Positions 1 through 10,200 of a stretch of 64,000 nucleotides of DNA are shown here, piece after piece. The position numbers and the translations under genes were made by a program. This stretch comes from Streptomyces sp. TRM68416 (GTDB lineage Bacteria; Actinomycetota; Actinomycetes; Streptomycetales; Streptomycetaceae): positions 186,001 to 250,000 of the forward strand of contig NZ_JACVWU010000001.1 in NCBI RefSeq assembly GCF_014596915.1, written 5' to 3'. The stretch's first letter is position 1. The number at the start of each line of letters is the position of its first letter. A model generated the notes under the pieces. That model ran no database searches, was not told the origin of the DNA, and saw only the letters and a list, made by a program, of their open reading frames with translations.

Positions 1-3000
1 GGCCTCGTCGAGGACGACGCCACGGGCCGCCTCGTACGCCGGCCTCCGACGCAGATCGAGGTCGCGGCACGCAAGTTGCACGAGACGTCGGGCGTCGCGG
101 AGGAGCTGTGCGCGGAGGCGATCCGCGCCACCCTGGAGGCCGGCTCCCAGGCACTCAACCCGCGCAACGAACGGCCGCTCTTCGCGTTCCGCCTGCACCA
201 GTTCCTCTCCAAGGGCGACACGGTCTACGTCACCCTGGAGAACAAGTCCTCCCGCCACCTCACCCGTTCCTACCAGCTCGAACAGCCGGGCAGCGGCGGC
301 AAGTTGCTGATGCCGCTCGCCTTCTGCCGGGAGTGCGGCCAGGAGTACCTGACGGTGTGGCGCACCGAGAAGGACGGCGAGGTGCGCTACGAGGCCCGCC
401 GTGACACCTCGGCGACCGGCGGCAGGCAGGGCGACGGCTATCTGTACGTGGACCATGAGCGCGAGTGGCCGTCCAACGTCCAGTACGCCGTCGACGACCG
501 CCGACTGCCCGAGTCCTGGCTGGAGTTGGACGACAAGGGACAGGAGGTCGTCAAGCGCGCGTACCGCGACCGCGTCCCGAAGTCCGTCACCGTCGACCCG
601 TTCGGCCGAGAAGGCCGGGGCGGCCAGGGCGGCGGGCTGAAGGCCGCGTTCATCCCCTCTCCCTTCCTCTTCTGTCTGCACTGTGGCGTGGCGTACGAGC
701 AGACGCGCGGCCGGGACTTCGCCAAGCTGGCCACGCTGGACCAGGAGGGCCGTTCGTCGGCGACCTCCCTGGTCTCGGCGTCGATCGTGCGCTCGCTGAA
801 GTCGGTGCCGGAGGAGGCCCTGGACAAGGAGGCGCGCAAGCTCCTCACGTTCGTCGACAACCGGCAGGACGCCTCCCTCCAGGCGGGCCACTTCAACGAC
901 TTCGTGCAGATCACCCAGTTGCGCGGCGCCCTGTACCGGGCGGCCCTGGACGTCGGTGAGGACGGCCTGCACCACGAGGAGCTGGCCTCCGCCGTGACCA
1001 ACGCGCTCGCCGTCTCCCCCGTCGACTACACCGGCGAGTCCGACCTGCCCCCGTCCCTGGCCCGCAACGCCGCCCGCACCCTGCGGGACGTGATCGCCTT
1101 CCGGCTCTACCTCGACCTGGAGCGCGGCTGGCGCATCACCATGCCCAACCTGGAGCAGACCGGCCTGCTGGAGATCGACTACGAGGACCTGGACTGGATC
1201 GCCGCCAAGCAGGACCGCTGGGAGGGCACCCACCAGGCGCTGCGGGACGCCGACCCGGCACTGCGGGCCGAGGTGATGAGGGCGCTGCTGGACGAGATGC
1301 GCCGCTCGCTTGCCATCGACGTGTCGTACTTCCGCGACGACACCTTCGAATCCCTCCAGCGGGCGAGCGAGGAGCGGCTCGTGGACCCGTGGATCCTGTC
1401 CGCCGCCGACAAGCCCCGCGTCGGCACCGCCTACCCGCACCCCTCCCGTCCGGGCATGGACCGCGCCGGCCTGTTCCTGTCCGCGCGCGGCAAGTACGGC
1501 AAGTACCTCAGGCGCGCCGACCGCACCTTCCGGGACCTCGACCAGGACGACCTCCAGCTAATCATCACGGAGCTGCTGAAGGTGCTGACCAAGGCGGGCC
1601 TGGTGAAGGAGGTGGAGGCGGCGCCGCAGCGGGCCGGCCGCTTCCGCCGGACGTCGTCCGTCACCACGACCGGGTACCGGGTGGCCGCCCAGTCGCTGGT
1701 GTGGCGCGCCGGCAAGGGCGAGTCGGGCGCGCACGACCCGCTGACCCGCACCTACCAGAGCGGCGACGGCCCGCGCATCAACACGTTCTTCCTCAAGCTG
1801 TACCGGGAGACCGCCGACGCCCTGTCCGGCCTGTACGCCCGCGAGCACACCGCGCAGGTGTCCCCGGAGGACCGTGAGGCACGTGAAGAGGCCTTCCGCA
1901 AGGCCGAGTTGAAGCTGCTGTACTGCTCCCCCACCATGGAGCTGGGCGTCGACATCTCCTCGCTCAACGCGGTGATGATGCGCAACGTGCCGCCCACGCC
2001 CGCCAATTACGCCCAGCGTTCGGGCCGCGCGGGCCGCAGCGGTCAGCCTGCCCTGGTGACGACGTACTGCGCGACCGGCAACAGCCACGACCAGTACTAC
2101 TTCCGCCGCTCCGAGCGCATGGTGGCGGGCGCGGTCGCCCCGCCCCGCCTGGACCTCGCCAACGAGGACCTGGTTCTCTCCCACCTCCAGGGCATCTGGA
2201 TCGCCGAGGCCGGCCTGCGCCTGGGCCGCTCCCTGCCCGAGGTGCTCGACGTGTCGTACCCGGACACGGGCGACCGCCCGAACCCCGCCCTGCACCTGCT
2301 GCCCGACATCAGGGACGCGGCCCACGACGACGGCGCCCAGCGGCGCACGGTCGCCGCGGCCCTGCGGGTCCTCGGCCCGCTGTTCAGGGACTTCACCGAG
2401 ACCACGTGGTGGCACGACGACTGGATCGACGACAAGGTCCGCACCGTCGCCGAGCGCTTCGACCGCGCCTTCGACCGCTGGCGCAGCCTGTTCCGCGCCG
2501 CGCTCGACGACCAGTACGTCCAGAACAAGCGGCGCCTGGACTACAGCCTCACCGAGGGCGACCGCAACCGGGCCAACGCGCGCCGCCGCGAGGCGGAGAC
2601 CCAGCTCAACCTGCTGATGAACGAGAGCGTCGACAGCAAGTCGGTCCTCTCCGACTTCAACCCGTACCGCTACCTGGCCTCCGAGGGCTTCCTGCCCGGC
2701 TACAGCTTCCCGCGCCTGCCGCTGGCCGCGTACATCCCGACGATCGGCCGCCGCCGCGGAGACGGCGACTACCTCCAGCGCCCCCGTTTCCTCGCCATCC
2801 GCGAGTTCGGCCCCGGTTCGCTGATCTACCACGAGGGCGCCCGCTACCAGGTGACCCGCATCCAGCTGCCCCCGGACTCGTCCGGCGAGCTGACCACGGG
2901 CGAGGCGCGCCGCTGCGCGAACTGCGGCTACCACCACGAGCCCAAGGAGCGCGAGGACCGCTGCGGTTTCTGCGACGAGACGCTGGGCGCGGCGACGTAT

Positions 3001-4245
3001 GGCCTCCTCCACCTGCACACCGTGTACACCACGCGCCGGGAGCGGATCTCCTCGGACGAGGAGGAGCGGCGCCGGGCCGGTTTCCGGCTGGAGACGTCGT
3101 ACCGCTTCCACGACCACGGTGTCCGCAAGGGCCGCCTGAACGCCACGGTCGCCGACGCGGCGGGACAGCTCGCGCAGATCGCGTACGGCGACTCCGCGAC
3201 CGTCCGCATCACCAACACCGGCCGGGTACGCGCCCGTACGGACGAGCCGCCGGGCTACTGGCTGGACCTGGCCGACGGCCGCTGGATGAACGACAAGGAC
3301 GCGTCCGAGGCGTCCGGCGACTCCAGCGAGCTGCCGATCGTGGACGCGGACGGTAACGAGCGGCGCCGCAAGAAGCGGGTCATCCCGTTCGTGGAGGACC
3401 GCCGCAACATCCTCGTCGTCACCCTCGACGAGGCGCTGCCCGAGCCGGTCGCGCTCACGCTGATGTACGCCCTGGAGCGGGGCATCGAGGCGGAGTTCGA
3501 GCTGGAGGACGCCGAACTGTCCAGCGAGCTGCTGCCGCCGGACGAGGGCCCGAGGCGCCGCATCCTGTTCATGGAGGCCGCGGAGGGCGGCGCCGGCGTA
3601 CTGCGCCGCCTCCAGGCGGAGGACGACGCCCTCGCCAAGGCGGCCCGCCGCGCCCTGGAGATCTGCCACTTCTCCGCGGACGGCAAGGACGAGGGCGGCG
3701 AGGCACACCGCCCGGGACGCGCCTGCGCGCTCGGCTGCTACGACTGCCTCCTCACGTACGGCAACCAGCTCGACCACGCCCAGATCAACCGGCACACGGT
3801 GGCGGGCCTACTGGTGCGGTTCGCGTCGGCGGCGGCGAGCCGTGAGGCGCGGGGCGAATCCCGCTCGGAGCAGTTCCGGCGACTGGTGGCCGAAACCCCC
3901 GCCGATCCCACGCCGGTTGAGGCGACGGCGTCCGAACTCGCCGCGCAGGGCGACTTCCTGAGCTGGGTGAAGGCATGCGGGCTGCGCCTCCCGGACGAGA
4001 AGGACGTCTTCCTGACGGAGGCGAACGCGGCACCGGACTTCGTGTACCGGCTGCCGGGCGCCAACGTCGCCGTGTTCGTCGACGGCCCCTCCGGCGCGGA
4101 GGAGAACGCGCTGCGTGACGCCGACGCGGAGGAGCGGCTGTTCGACGCCACCTGGGACGTGGTCCGCTTCCCGCACGGCGCCGACTGGGCTGCCATCGCC
4201 GCCGCCCATTCCCGCTACTTCGGCTCTCCCGCCAAGACCAACTGA
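1..4245 (+). CDS. DUF1998-type superfamily 2 helicase, 5'-truncated by window edge
   Basis: The reading frame is open from base 1, so the TTG at 76 is not a real start; the Walker A and DEAD motifs must lie upstream of the window. What remains (about 1414 codons) shows helicase motifs V/VI (GVDISS, then QRSGRAGRSG near codon 672). It has several CxxC pairs typical of this family (CRECG near 110, CLHCG near 225, CANCG and CGFCD near 972-988). The C-terminal DUF1998 domain ends in a GCYDCLLTYGNQ cysteine cluster near 1242-1259. Fused helicase-DUF1998 proteins are core parts of Druantia (DruE) and, as two separate genes, of DISARM (DrmA/DrmB). I infer an ATP-driven DNA-translocating defence component. 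It is first in an operon, with about 35 bp to the next gene. It could be DruE-like rather than DISARM-derived. Confidence 0.85.
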   Translation, partial: GLVEDDATGRLVRRPPTQIEVAARKLHETSGVAEELCAEAIRATLEAGSQALNPRNERPLFAFRLHQFLSKGDTVYVTLENKSSRHLTRSYQLEQPGSGGKLLMPLAFCRECGQEYLTVWRTEKDGEVRYEARRDTSATGGRQGDGYLYVDHEREWPSNVQYAVDDRRLPESWLELDDKGQEVVKRAYRDRVPKSVTVDPFGREGRGGQGGGLKAAFIPSPFLFCLHCGVAYEQTRGRDFAKLATLDQEGRSSATSLVSASIVRSLKSVPEEALDKEARKLLTFVDNRQDASLQAGHFNDFVQITQLRGALYRAALDVGEDGLHHEELASAVTNALAVSPVDYTGESDLPPSLARNAARTLRDVIAFRLYLDLERGWRITMPNLEQTGLLEIDYEDLDWIAAKQDRWEGTHQALRDADPALRAEVMRALLDEMRRSLAIDVSYFRDDTFESLQRASEERLVDPWILSAADKPRVGTAYPHPSRPGMDRAGLFLSARGKYGKYLRRADRTFRDLDQDDLQLIITELLKVLTKAGLVKEVEAAPQRAGRFRRTSSVTTTGYRVAAQSLVWRAGKGESGAHDPLTRTYQSGDGPRINTFFLKLYRETADALSGLYAREHTAQVSPEDREAREEAFRKAELKLLYCSPTMELGVDISSLNAVMMRNVPPTPANYAQRSGRAGRSGQPALVTTYCATGNSHDQYYFRRSERMVAGAVAPPRLDLANEDLVLSHLQGIWIAEAGLRLGRSLPEVLDVSYPDTGDRPNPALHLLPDIRDAAHDDGAQRRTVAAALRVLGPLFRDFTETTWWHDDWIDDKVRTVAERFDRAFDRWRSLFRAALDDQYVQNKRRLDYSLTEGDRNRANARRREAETQLNLLMNESVDSKSVLSDFNPYRYLASEGFLPGYSFPRLPLAAYIPTIGRRRGDGDYLQRPRFLAIREFGPGSLIYHEGARYQVTRIQLPPDSSGELTTGEARRCANCGYHHEPKEREDRCGFCDETLGAATYGLLHLHTVYTTRRERISSDEEERRRAGFRLETSYRFHDHGVRKGRLNATVADAAGQLAQIAYGDSATVRITNTGRVRARTDEPPGYWLDLADGRWMNDKDASEASGDSSELPIVDADGNERRRKKRVIPFVEDRRNILVVTLDEALPEPVALTLMYALERGIEAEFELEDAELSSELLPPDEGPRRRILFMEAAEGGAGVLRRLQAEDDALAKAARRALEICHFSADGKDEGGEAHRPGRACALGCYDCLLTYGNQLDHAQINRHTVAGLLVRFASAAASREARGESRSEQFRRLVAETPADPTPVEATASELAAQGDFLSWVKACGLRLPDEKDVFLTEANAAPDFVYRLPGANVAVFVDGPSGAEENALRDADAEERLFDATWDVVRFPHGADWAAIAAAHSRYFGSPAKTN

Positions 4246-4280
4246 CGCACCGGCCGGACGAAGAGGATTTGACGATCGAT

Positions 4281-7217
4281 ATGGCATTCACGTTCTCCGC
4301 CGGATCCCTGGTGAAGGCCCGTGGCCGCGAGTGGGTGGTGCTCCCCGAGAGCGAGCCCGACCTGCTCGTCCTGCGCCCGCTGGGTGGCTCGGACGACGAC
4401 ATCGCGGCGGTGTTCCCGTTCGAGCCGGTGGAGGAGGCCCGTTTCGCGCCGCCGGAGCCGACGGACCTCGGCGACCAGCGGGCGGCAGGGCTGTTGCGTA
4501 CGGCGCTGCGGGTCGGCTTCCGCTCCGGGGCGGGCCCGTTCCGCTCCCTTGCCGGGATCGCGGTGGAGCCGCGCGCGTACCAGCTCGTACCGCTGCTGAT
4601 GGCGCTGCGCCAGAGGACGGTCCGCATGCTGATCTCGGACGACGTCGGTATCGGCAAGACGATCGAGGCAGGCCTGATCGCGAGCGAGATGCTGGCGCAG
4701 GGCGAGGCGAGCGGCCTGGCGGTGCTCTGCTCCCCGGCCCTGGCCGAGCAGTGGCAGCAGGAGCTGCGCGGCAAGTTCGGCATCGACGCGGAGCTGGTGC
4801 TGGCGTCGACGGTGTCACGGCTGGAGCGCGGCCTGGACCTCGGCCAGTCGCTCTTCGACAAGTACCCGAACGTGATCGTCTCGACGGACTTCATCAAGTC
4901 CCCGCGCCACCGCGACGACTTCGTGCGCCACTGCCCCGACCTGGTGATCGTCGACGAGGCGCACACCTGCGTGGCGGCCGACGACACGTCGACGAGCGCG
5001 CAGAGCCAGCTGCGGTACGAGCTGCTGCGCCGGGTGGCGGAGGACGCGGAACGGCATCTGCTGCTGGTCACGGCGACCCCGCACAGCGGCAAGGAGTCGG
5101 CGTTCCGGAACCTGCTCGGGCTGGTCAAGCCGGAGTTGGCGCACGTGAACCTGGAGTCGGAGGCGGGCAGGAAGCTGCTCGCCCAGCACTTCGTGGCCCG
5201 CAAGCGGGCGGACGTACGCCAGTACCTGACGAAGGAGGACGGCCTGGCGGACGACTCCCTCGCCGAGCGCACAGCCTTCCCTTCGGACCGCTTCTTCAAG
5301 GACGAGACGTACAAGCTGTCCCCCGAGTACCGGGCCCTGCTGGACGACGCGATCGCGTACGCGAGTGAGCGGGTCGAGGAGGCCGGCAGCCAGGGCAGGC
5401 GGGAGGCCCGTATCGCCTGGTGGTCGGCGATCGCGCTGCTGCGTTCGCTGGTGTCGTCGCCGAGGGCGGCTGCCCAGACCCTGACGACGCGCTCGGCGGC
5501 GGCCATCGCGGCTTCGGCGGAGGAGGCCGACAAGCTGGGCGCCCCGCTGAACAGCGACGCGGCGGACAGCGACGCCATGGAGGGCATGGACGTGGCGCCG
5601 GGGGCGGAGACGACGGCGGGCTCCCCGCTGGCCGAACTCGCGGAGCTGGCCTCGCAGTTGGAGGACCCGGAGAAGGACCTCAAGCTGAAGGCGCTGATCA
5701 AGCACCTCAAGGCGCTGCTGGCGGACGGCTACAACCCGATCGTCTTCTGCCGCTACATCCCGACGGCGAAGTACCTGGCCGAGCATCTGGCGAACGACCC
5801 GGAGACGAAGAAACGCGGCCCGCTGGGCGCGAAGACGGTGGTGAAGGCGGTGACGGGCGAACTGTCCCCGCAGCAACGCATCGAGCGCATCGAGGAGTTG
5901 GCCACGGAGGCCGGCGAGGACGCGGCGGCCCGCCGGGTCCTGATCGCGACGGACTGCCTGTCGGAGGGCGTCAACCTCCAGCACTACTTCGACGCCGTCG
6001 TCCACTACGACCTCGCCTGGAACCCCACCCGCCACGACCAGCGCGAGGGCCGCGTCGACCGCTACGGCCAGCGCCGCGACGAGGTCCGCGTCATCACCCT
6101 CTACGGCGACGACAACGGCATCGACGGCAAGGTCCTGGAGGTGCTGATCAAGAAGCACCGCCAGATCAAGAAGGACCTCGGCATCTCGGTCTCCGTCCCC
6201 GACGAACTGTCGACGGGCGTGACGGACGCCATCGTGGAGTGGCTGCTGATGCGCGGCCGGGAGAACGAGGACGCCCTCTTCAGCGCGGACGCGTTCAGGG
6301 TGAGCACCGAGAAGCTGGACAGCGACTGGAACTCGGCGGCGGAGCGCGAGCGGGCGTCCCGTTCCCGTTTCGCGCAGCGCTCGATCCACCCGGAGGAGGT
6401 GGCCCGGGAGGTCACCTCGATCCGGGAGGCGCTGGGCGGAGCGGGCGAGATCAGGACGTTCGTACGGGAGTCGCTGGGCGCCCTGAACGCGGTGCTGCGC
6501 GGCGCCGACGGCGAGTCCGGGGACTTCACGGCCCAGGTGGGCGGCACACCGGCGGGCCTGCGGGACGCGCTCGCGCCGGTGGTGGGCGCGGAGGTCGTCG
6601 AGAAGGACCGGGAGATCCCGTTCCGCAGCGATCCGGCGGTGGCGCGGGGCGAGGCAGCCCTGGTCCGTACGGACCCGGTGGTGGGCGCGCTGGCGTCCCA
6701 TGTGCTCAACGCCGCGCTGGATACGCAGGCGGAGGGTGCGCGCCCGGCGCGTCGCTGCGGTGTCATTACGACGGACGCGGTGACTACGAGGACGACGTTG
6801 CTGTTGGTCCGGTACCGCTTCCACCTCACGCTGCCGTCGCGGAGTGGTGAGCGGCAGTTGGTGGCGGAGGACGCGCGGCTGCTGGCCTTCGAGGGGGCGC
6901 CGCGGAGTGCGGTGTGGCTGCCGCCGGAGCGGGCGGTGGGCCTGCTGGACGCGACGGCGTCGGGGAACACTGACCCGCACTTCGGGGAGCGGACGATGAC
7001 GCGAATCCTGGACCAGCTTCCGGATGTGAACGACCACTTGGAGACGTACGGCGACGAGCTGGCGGCCGAGCTGGACGCGGCCCACCGCCGGGTGCGGGCC
7101 GCGTCCGGCGAGATCGTCCGCGGTCTGTCGGTGACGGCCCAGAAGCCGGCCGACATCCTGGGCGCCTACGTCTACCTGCCCGCTACCGCTTCCGTCCCTG
7201 CCGGAGTGTCCGCCTGA
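4281..7217 (+). CDS. SNF2/HepA-type ATPase, DrmD-like
   Basis: A 978-residue helicase-like ATPase. Visible motifs are the Walker A GIGKTIEAG near residue 124, DEAH at about 225, the motif III-like TATPHSG, and a C-terminal helicase lobe with TDCLSEGVNL and QREGRVDRYGQ, the SNF2/RapA motif V-VI block. A roughly 300-residue C-terminal extension follows. This length and layout match DrmD of class 1 DISARM, which partners an adenine methylase. I chose ATG 4281, preceded by AAGAGGA; a TTG at 4269 in the same frame would add four residues. The stop overlaps the next start (TGATG), so translation is probably coupled. The role as a DNA translocase that senses or processes incoming DNA is inferred from family and context. 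Confidence 0.85.
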   Translation: MAFTFSAGSLVKARGREWVVLPESEPDLLVLRPLGGSDDDIAAVFPFEPVEEARFAPPEPTDLGDQRAAGLLRTALRVGFRSGAGPFRSLAGIAVEPRAYQLVPLLMALRQRTVRMLISDDVGIGKTIEAGLIASEMLAQGEASGLAVLCSPALAEQWQQELRGKFGIDAELVLASTVSRLERGLDLGQSLFDKYPNVIVSTDFIKSPRHRDDFVRHCPDLVIVDEAHTCVAADDTSTSAQSQLRYELLRRVAEDAERHLLLVTATPHSGKESAFRNLLGLVKPELAHVNLESEAGRKLLAQHFVARKRADVRQYLTKEDGLADDSLAERTAFPSDRFFKDETYKLSPEYRALLDDAIAYASERVEEAGSQGRREARIAWWSAIALLRSLVSSPRAAAQTLTTRSAAAIAASAEEADKLGAPLNSDAADSDAMEGMDVAPGAETTAGSPLAELAELASQLEDPEKDLKLKALIKHLKALLADGYNPIVFCRYIPTAKYLAEHLANDPETKKRGPLGAKTVVKAVTGELSPQQRIERIEELATEAGEDAAARRVLIATDCLSEGVNLQHYFDAVVHYDLAWNPTRHDQREGRVDRYGQRRDEVRVITLYGDDNGIDGKVLEVLIKKHRQIKKDLGISVSVPDELSTGVTDAIVEWLLMRGRENEDALFSADAFRVSTEKLDSDWNSAAERERASRSRFAQRSIHPEEVAREVTSIREALGGAGEIRTFVRESLGALNAVLRGADGESGDFTAQVGGTPAGLRDALAPVVGAEVVEKDREIPFRSDPAVARGEAALVRTDPVVGALASHVLNAALDTQAEGARPARRCGVITTDAVTTRTTLLLVRYRFHLTLPSRSGERQLVAEDARLLAFEGAPRSAVWLPPERAVGLLDATASGNTDPHFGERTMTRILDQLPDVNDHLETYGDELAAELDAAHRRVRAASGEIVRGLSVTAQKPADILGAYVYLPATASVPAGVSA

Positions 7218-10200
7218 TGTCCGCCACCACTCGCAACCAGGTGTTCACCGCCGTCCACACGGTGGGGGGGCTGCTGCCGGCCGACATGCTGGTACGGATC
7301 TCCGAGGGCAAGGTCACCAAGGACCTCAAGGGCCTCGCCCCCGCCGACTACCGCATCCCCGGTTCCCGTTCCGTGCGGGACGAGGCAGAGCGGCACTGGG
7401 ACAACCTCAAGTCGCTCTGGCGCGAGCTGCGCGAGAAACTGCCCGCCGCCCCTGAGGCGTCCGTGCCGCCCGACAGCACCGGCTACGCCCAGGCCAACTG
7501 GGTGGAGCCGCTGTTCGAGGCGCTCGGCTTCGGTCACCTCACCGCGGTCGGCGCGGCGGGCATCGCGGCGGACGACGGCACGAAGACGTTCCCCGTCAGC
7601 CACCGCCGCGACGACACCCTCGTCCACGTCACCGCGTGGAACGCCTCGCTCAACAAGCACCAGGGCGCCGGCTCCCCCGCCCCGCAGTCCCTGCTTCAGG
7701 AGGCCCTCAACCGCACCGACGCCCACCTGTGGGCCCTGCTCACCAACGGCCGCCAGCTGCGGCTGCTGCGCGACTCCAACGCGCTGGCCACGGCCTCGTA
7801 CGTCGAGTTCGATCTGGAAGCGATCTTCGACGGTGAGCTGTTCAGCGAGTTCGTGATCATGTACCGGCTGCTGCACGCCTCTCGGTTCGAGGCCCGTGAC
7901 GGCGGCACCCAGTGGACGTGCTGGCTGGAGGTGTGGCGGGACGCCGCGCTGCGCCTGGGCGCCCGCTTCCTCGACGACATCGGGGAGGGCGTACGCCTCG
8001 CGATCAGGGAGCTGGGCACGGGCTTCCTCCGGCACCCCGCCAACACGGCCCTCCGCGAGAACTTCGACCGCCACACCTACCACGCGGCGCTGCTCCGCCT
8101 GGTCTACCGCCTGCTGTTCGTCTTCGTCGCCGAGGACCGCGACGCCCTCCACCCGCCGACCGCGACCCCGGAGGCACGCGACCGATACGCCAAGTACTTC
8201 TCGACGGCCCGGCTCCGCGAACAGTCCCGCCGCCGCCGAGGCACCTCGCACGCGGACCGCTGGGAGGCCCTCCGCCTGGTCCTGTCCGCCCTGGGCGACG
8301 AGGCCGGCCGGCCGGAGCTGGGCCTGCCCGGACTCGGCGGCCTCTTCGACGCCACGGAGGCCGACGAGCCACTGCGCGGCCTCACCCTCTCGAACGAGCA
8401 CCTCATGGCCGCCATACGGCACCTCGCGGTCGTCCGCGACACCGAGGCCAAGCGCTGGCGGACCGTCGACTACCGCACCCTGGACGCCGAGGAACTCGGT
8501 GCCATCTACGAGTCGCTGCTCGCCCTCGTCCCCGAGTACAGCGCGACGGACCGCACCTTCGAGCTCGCGATCCGCGCGGGCAACGAACGCAAGAAGACCG
8601 GTTCGTACTACACCCCGAGCTCCCTGGTCGACGTGCTGCTCGATTCCACGCTCGACCCGGTGATCGACGAGGCGCAGCGGCGCGGTGAGCGGGCGGCTGC
8701 CGAGGCGGGACGGTCCGACGCCCGGGAAGACATCGTCTCCGAGCTGCTGTCGCTGACCGTGTGCGACCCGGCCTGCGGTTCCGGCCACTTCCTGGTGGCC
8801 GCCGCACGTCGTATCGCCAAGCGGGTGGCCGCGGTACGGGAGCGCACACCTGAGCCCCCGCCGGAGAAGGTCCGGCACGCGCTGCACGAGGTCATCGCCC
8901 GCTGCGTGTACGGGGTGGACCTGAACCCGATGGCTGTCGAGCTGGCCAAGGTGTCGCTGTGGATGGAGGCGCTGGAGCCGGGGAAGGCACTGGGCTTCCT
9001 GGACGCCCATGTGAAGCTGGGCAACGGTCTAATCGGGGCCACGCCCGCACTGCTTCGGGGCGGAATTCCGGAGCAGGCGTTCAAGGTCGTCGAGGGTGAC
9101 GACAAGTCGGTGGCCAACGACTGGCTCAAGCGCAACAAGCTGGAGCACGAGGGCGTCTACACGCTGGACGCGGCCCTCGACGACCAGGTGAGCGTCACCA
9201 ACGACACGTTCGCGGCCGAGTTGCGTGACGTCGTGGAGAAGGACGAGGACCCCACGGCGAAGCTGGGCCGGGTGCGGGCGCTCGCCGAGCGGTACAGGAC
9301 GTGGCAGGAGTCCCCCGCGTACCTCAACGCCCTGCACATCGCGGATGCGTGGTGTGCCGCGTTCATGTGGGAGAAAACGGAGGACGCGCCCGCGCCGGTG
9401 ACACAGCGCGTCTTCCTGTCGCTGCAGAGTGCCGAAAGCGAGGGGGCGCTGCAGGAGACCCACCAGGAGATCGTGCGGCTCAGCCGGGAGTACCGGTTCT
9501 TCCACTGGCATCTGGAGTTTCCGGATGTGTTCAGCGTGCCTGACCATCCGTCGGCGGCGGTGGGGGTTGATCCGGTTACCGGGTGGGCCGGGGGGTTCGA
9601 TTGTGTGTTGGGGAATCCGCCATGGGACAAGGTCGACTTCGAGGACAAGAAGTACTTCAGTGTGGTCGAGCCGTCGCTGGCGGAGATCTCGGGCACGGCT
9701 CGGCGTACGGCAATCGCGAAGTGGGCTTCCGAGCATCCCGAGGACGGGGCACGGTATCAGGCGGCTCGGCGGAGGGTGAAGTCGTCGTTCCTGTTCCTGG
9801 GGTCTTCGGGAGCTTATCCGCACCTGCGTAAGGGACTGTCCATCAAGGGCGTCAACTCCCTCCAAACCGACCAACTGTTCACCGAGCGGTTCGTGTCCAT
9901 CACGGCGCCAGAGGGGCGATGCGGCACGGTCGTACCGACGCAGATCGCCACGGGTGCGGGAGCACAGTTCCTGTTCCAGGACCTGACACAGCGCGGCGCG
10001 GTGAAGCACCTGTACGACTTCGAGAACGGCAGGCGGGAGAAGCTGTTCCCGGCAGTGGACTCCCGCTACTCGTTCTCGCTGATCTCCCTCGTTGGGCGCG
10101 ACCTGACGGAGCCCGCCGCACAGTTTGCGTTCTTCCTCGGTCATCCCGATGAACTCGCCGACGGGCAGGCCGTGTTCGCGCTGTCCCCCGAGGAGATCGC

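Noticed and set aside
1558..3795. 745-codon open frame on the minus strand
   Set aside because: It is the antisense shadow of the DUF1998 helicase; high GC keeps stops rare. No domain motifs and wrong codon-position bias.
3785..7085. Long minus-strand frames opposite the helicase/SNF2 genes
   Set aside because: Ser/Arg-rich or Val/Arg-rich composition typical of shadow frames; no motifs, and the + strand proteins carry full family motifs.
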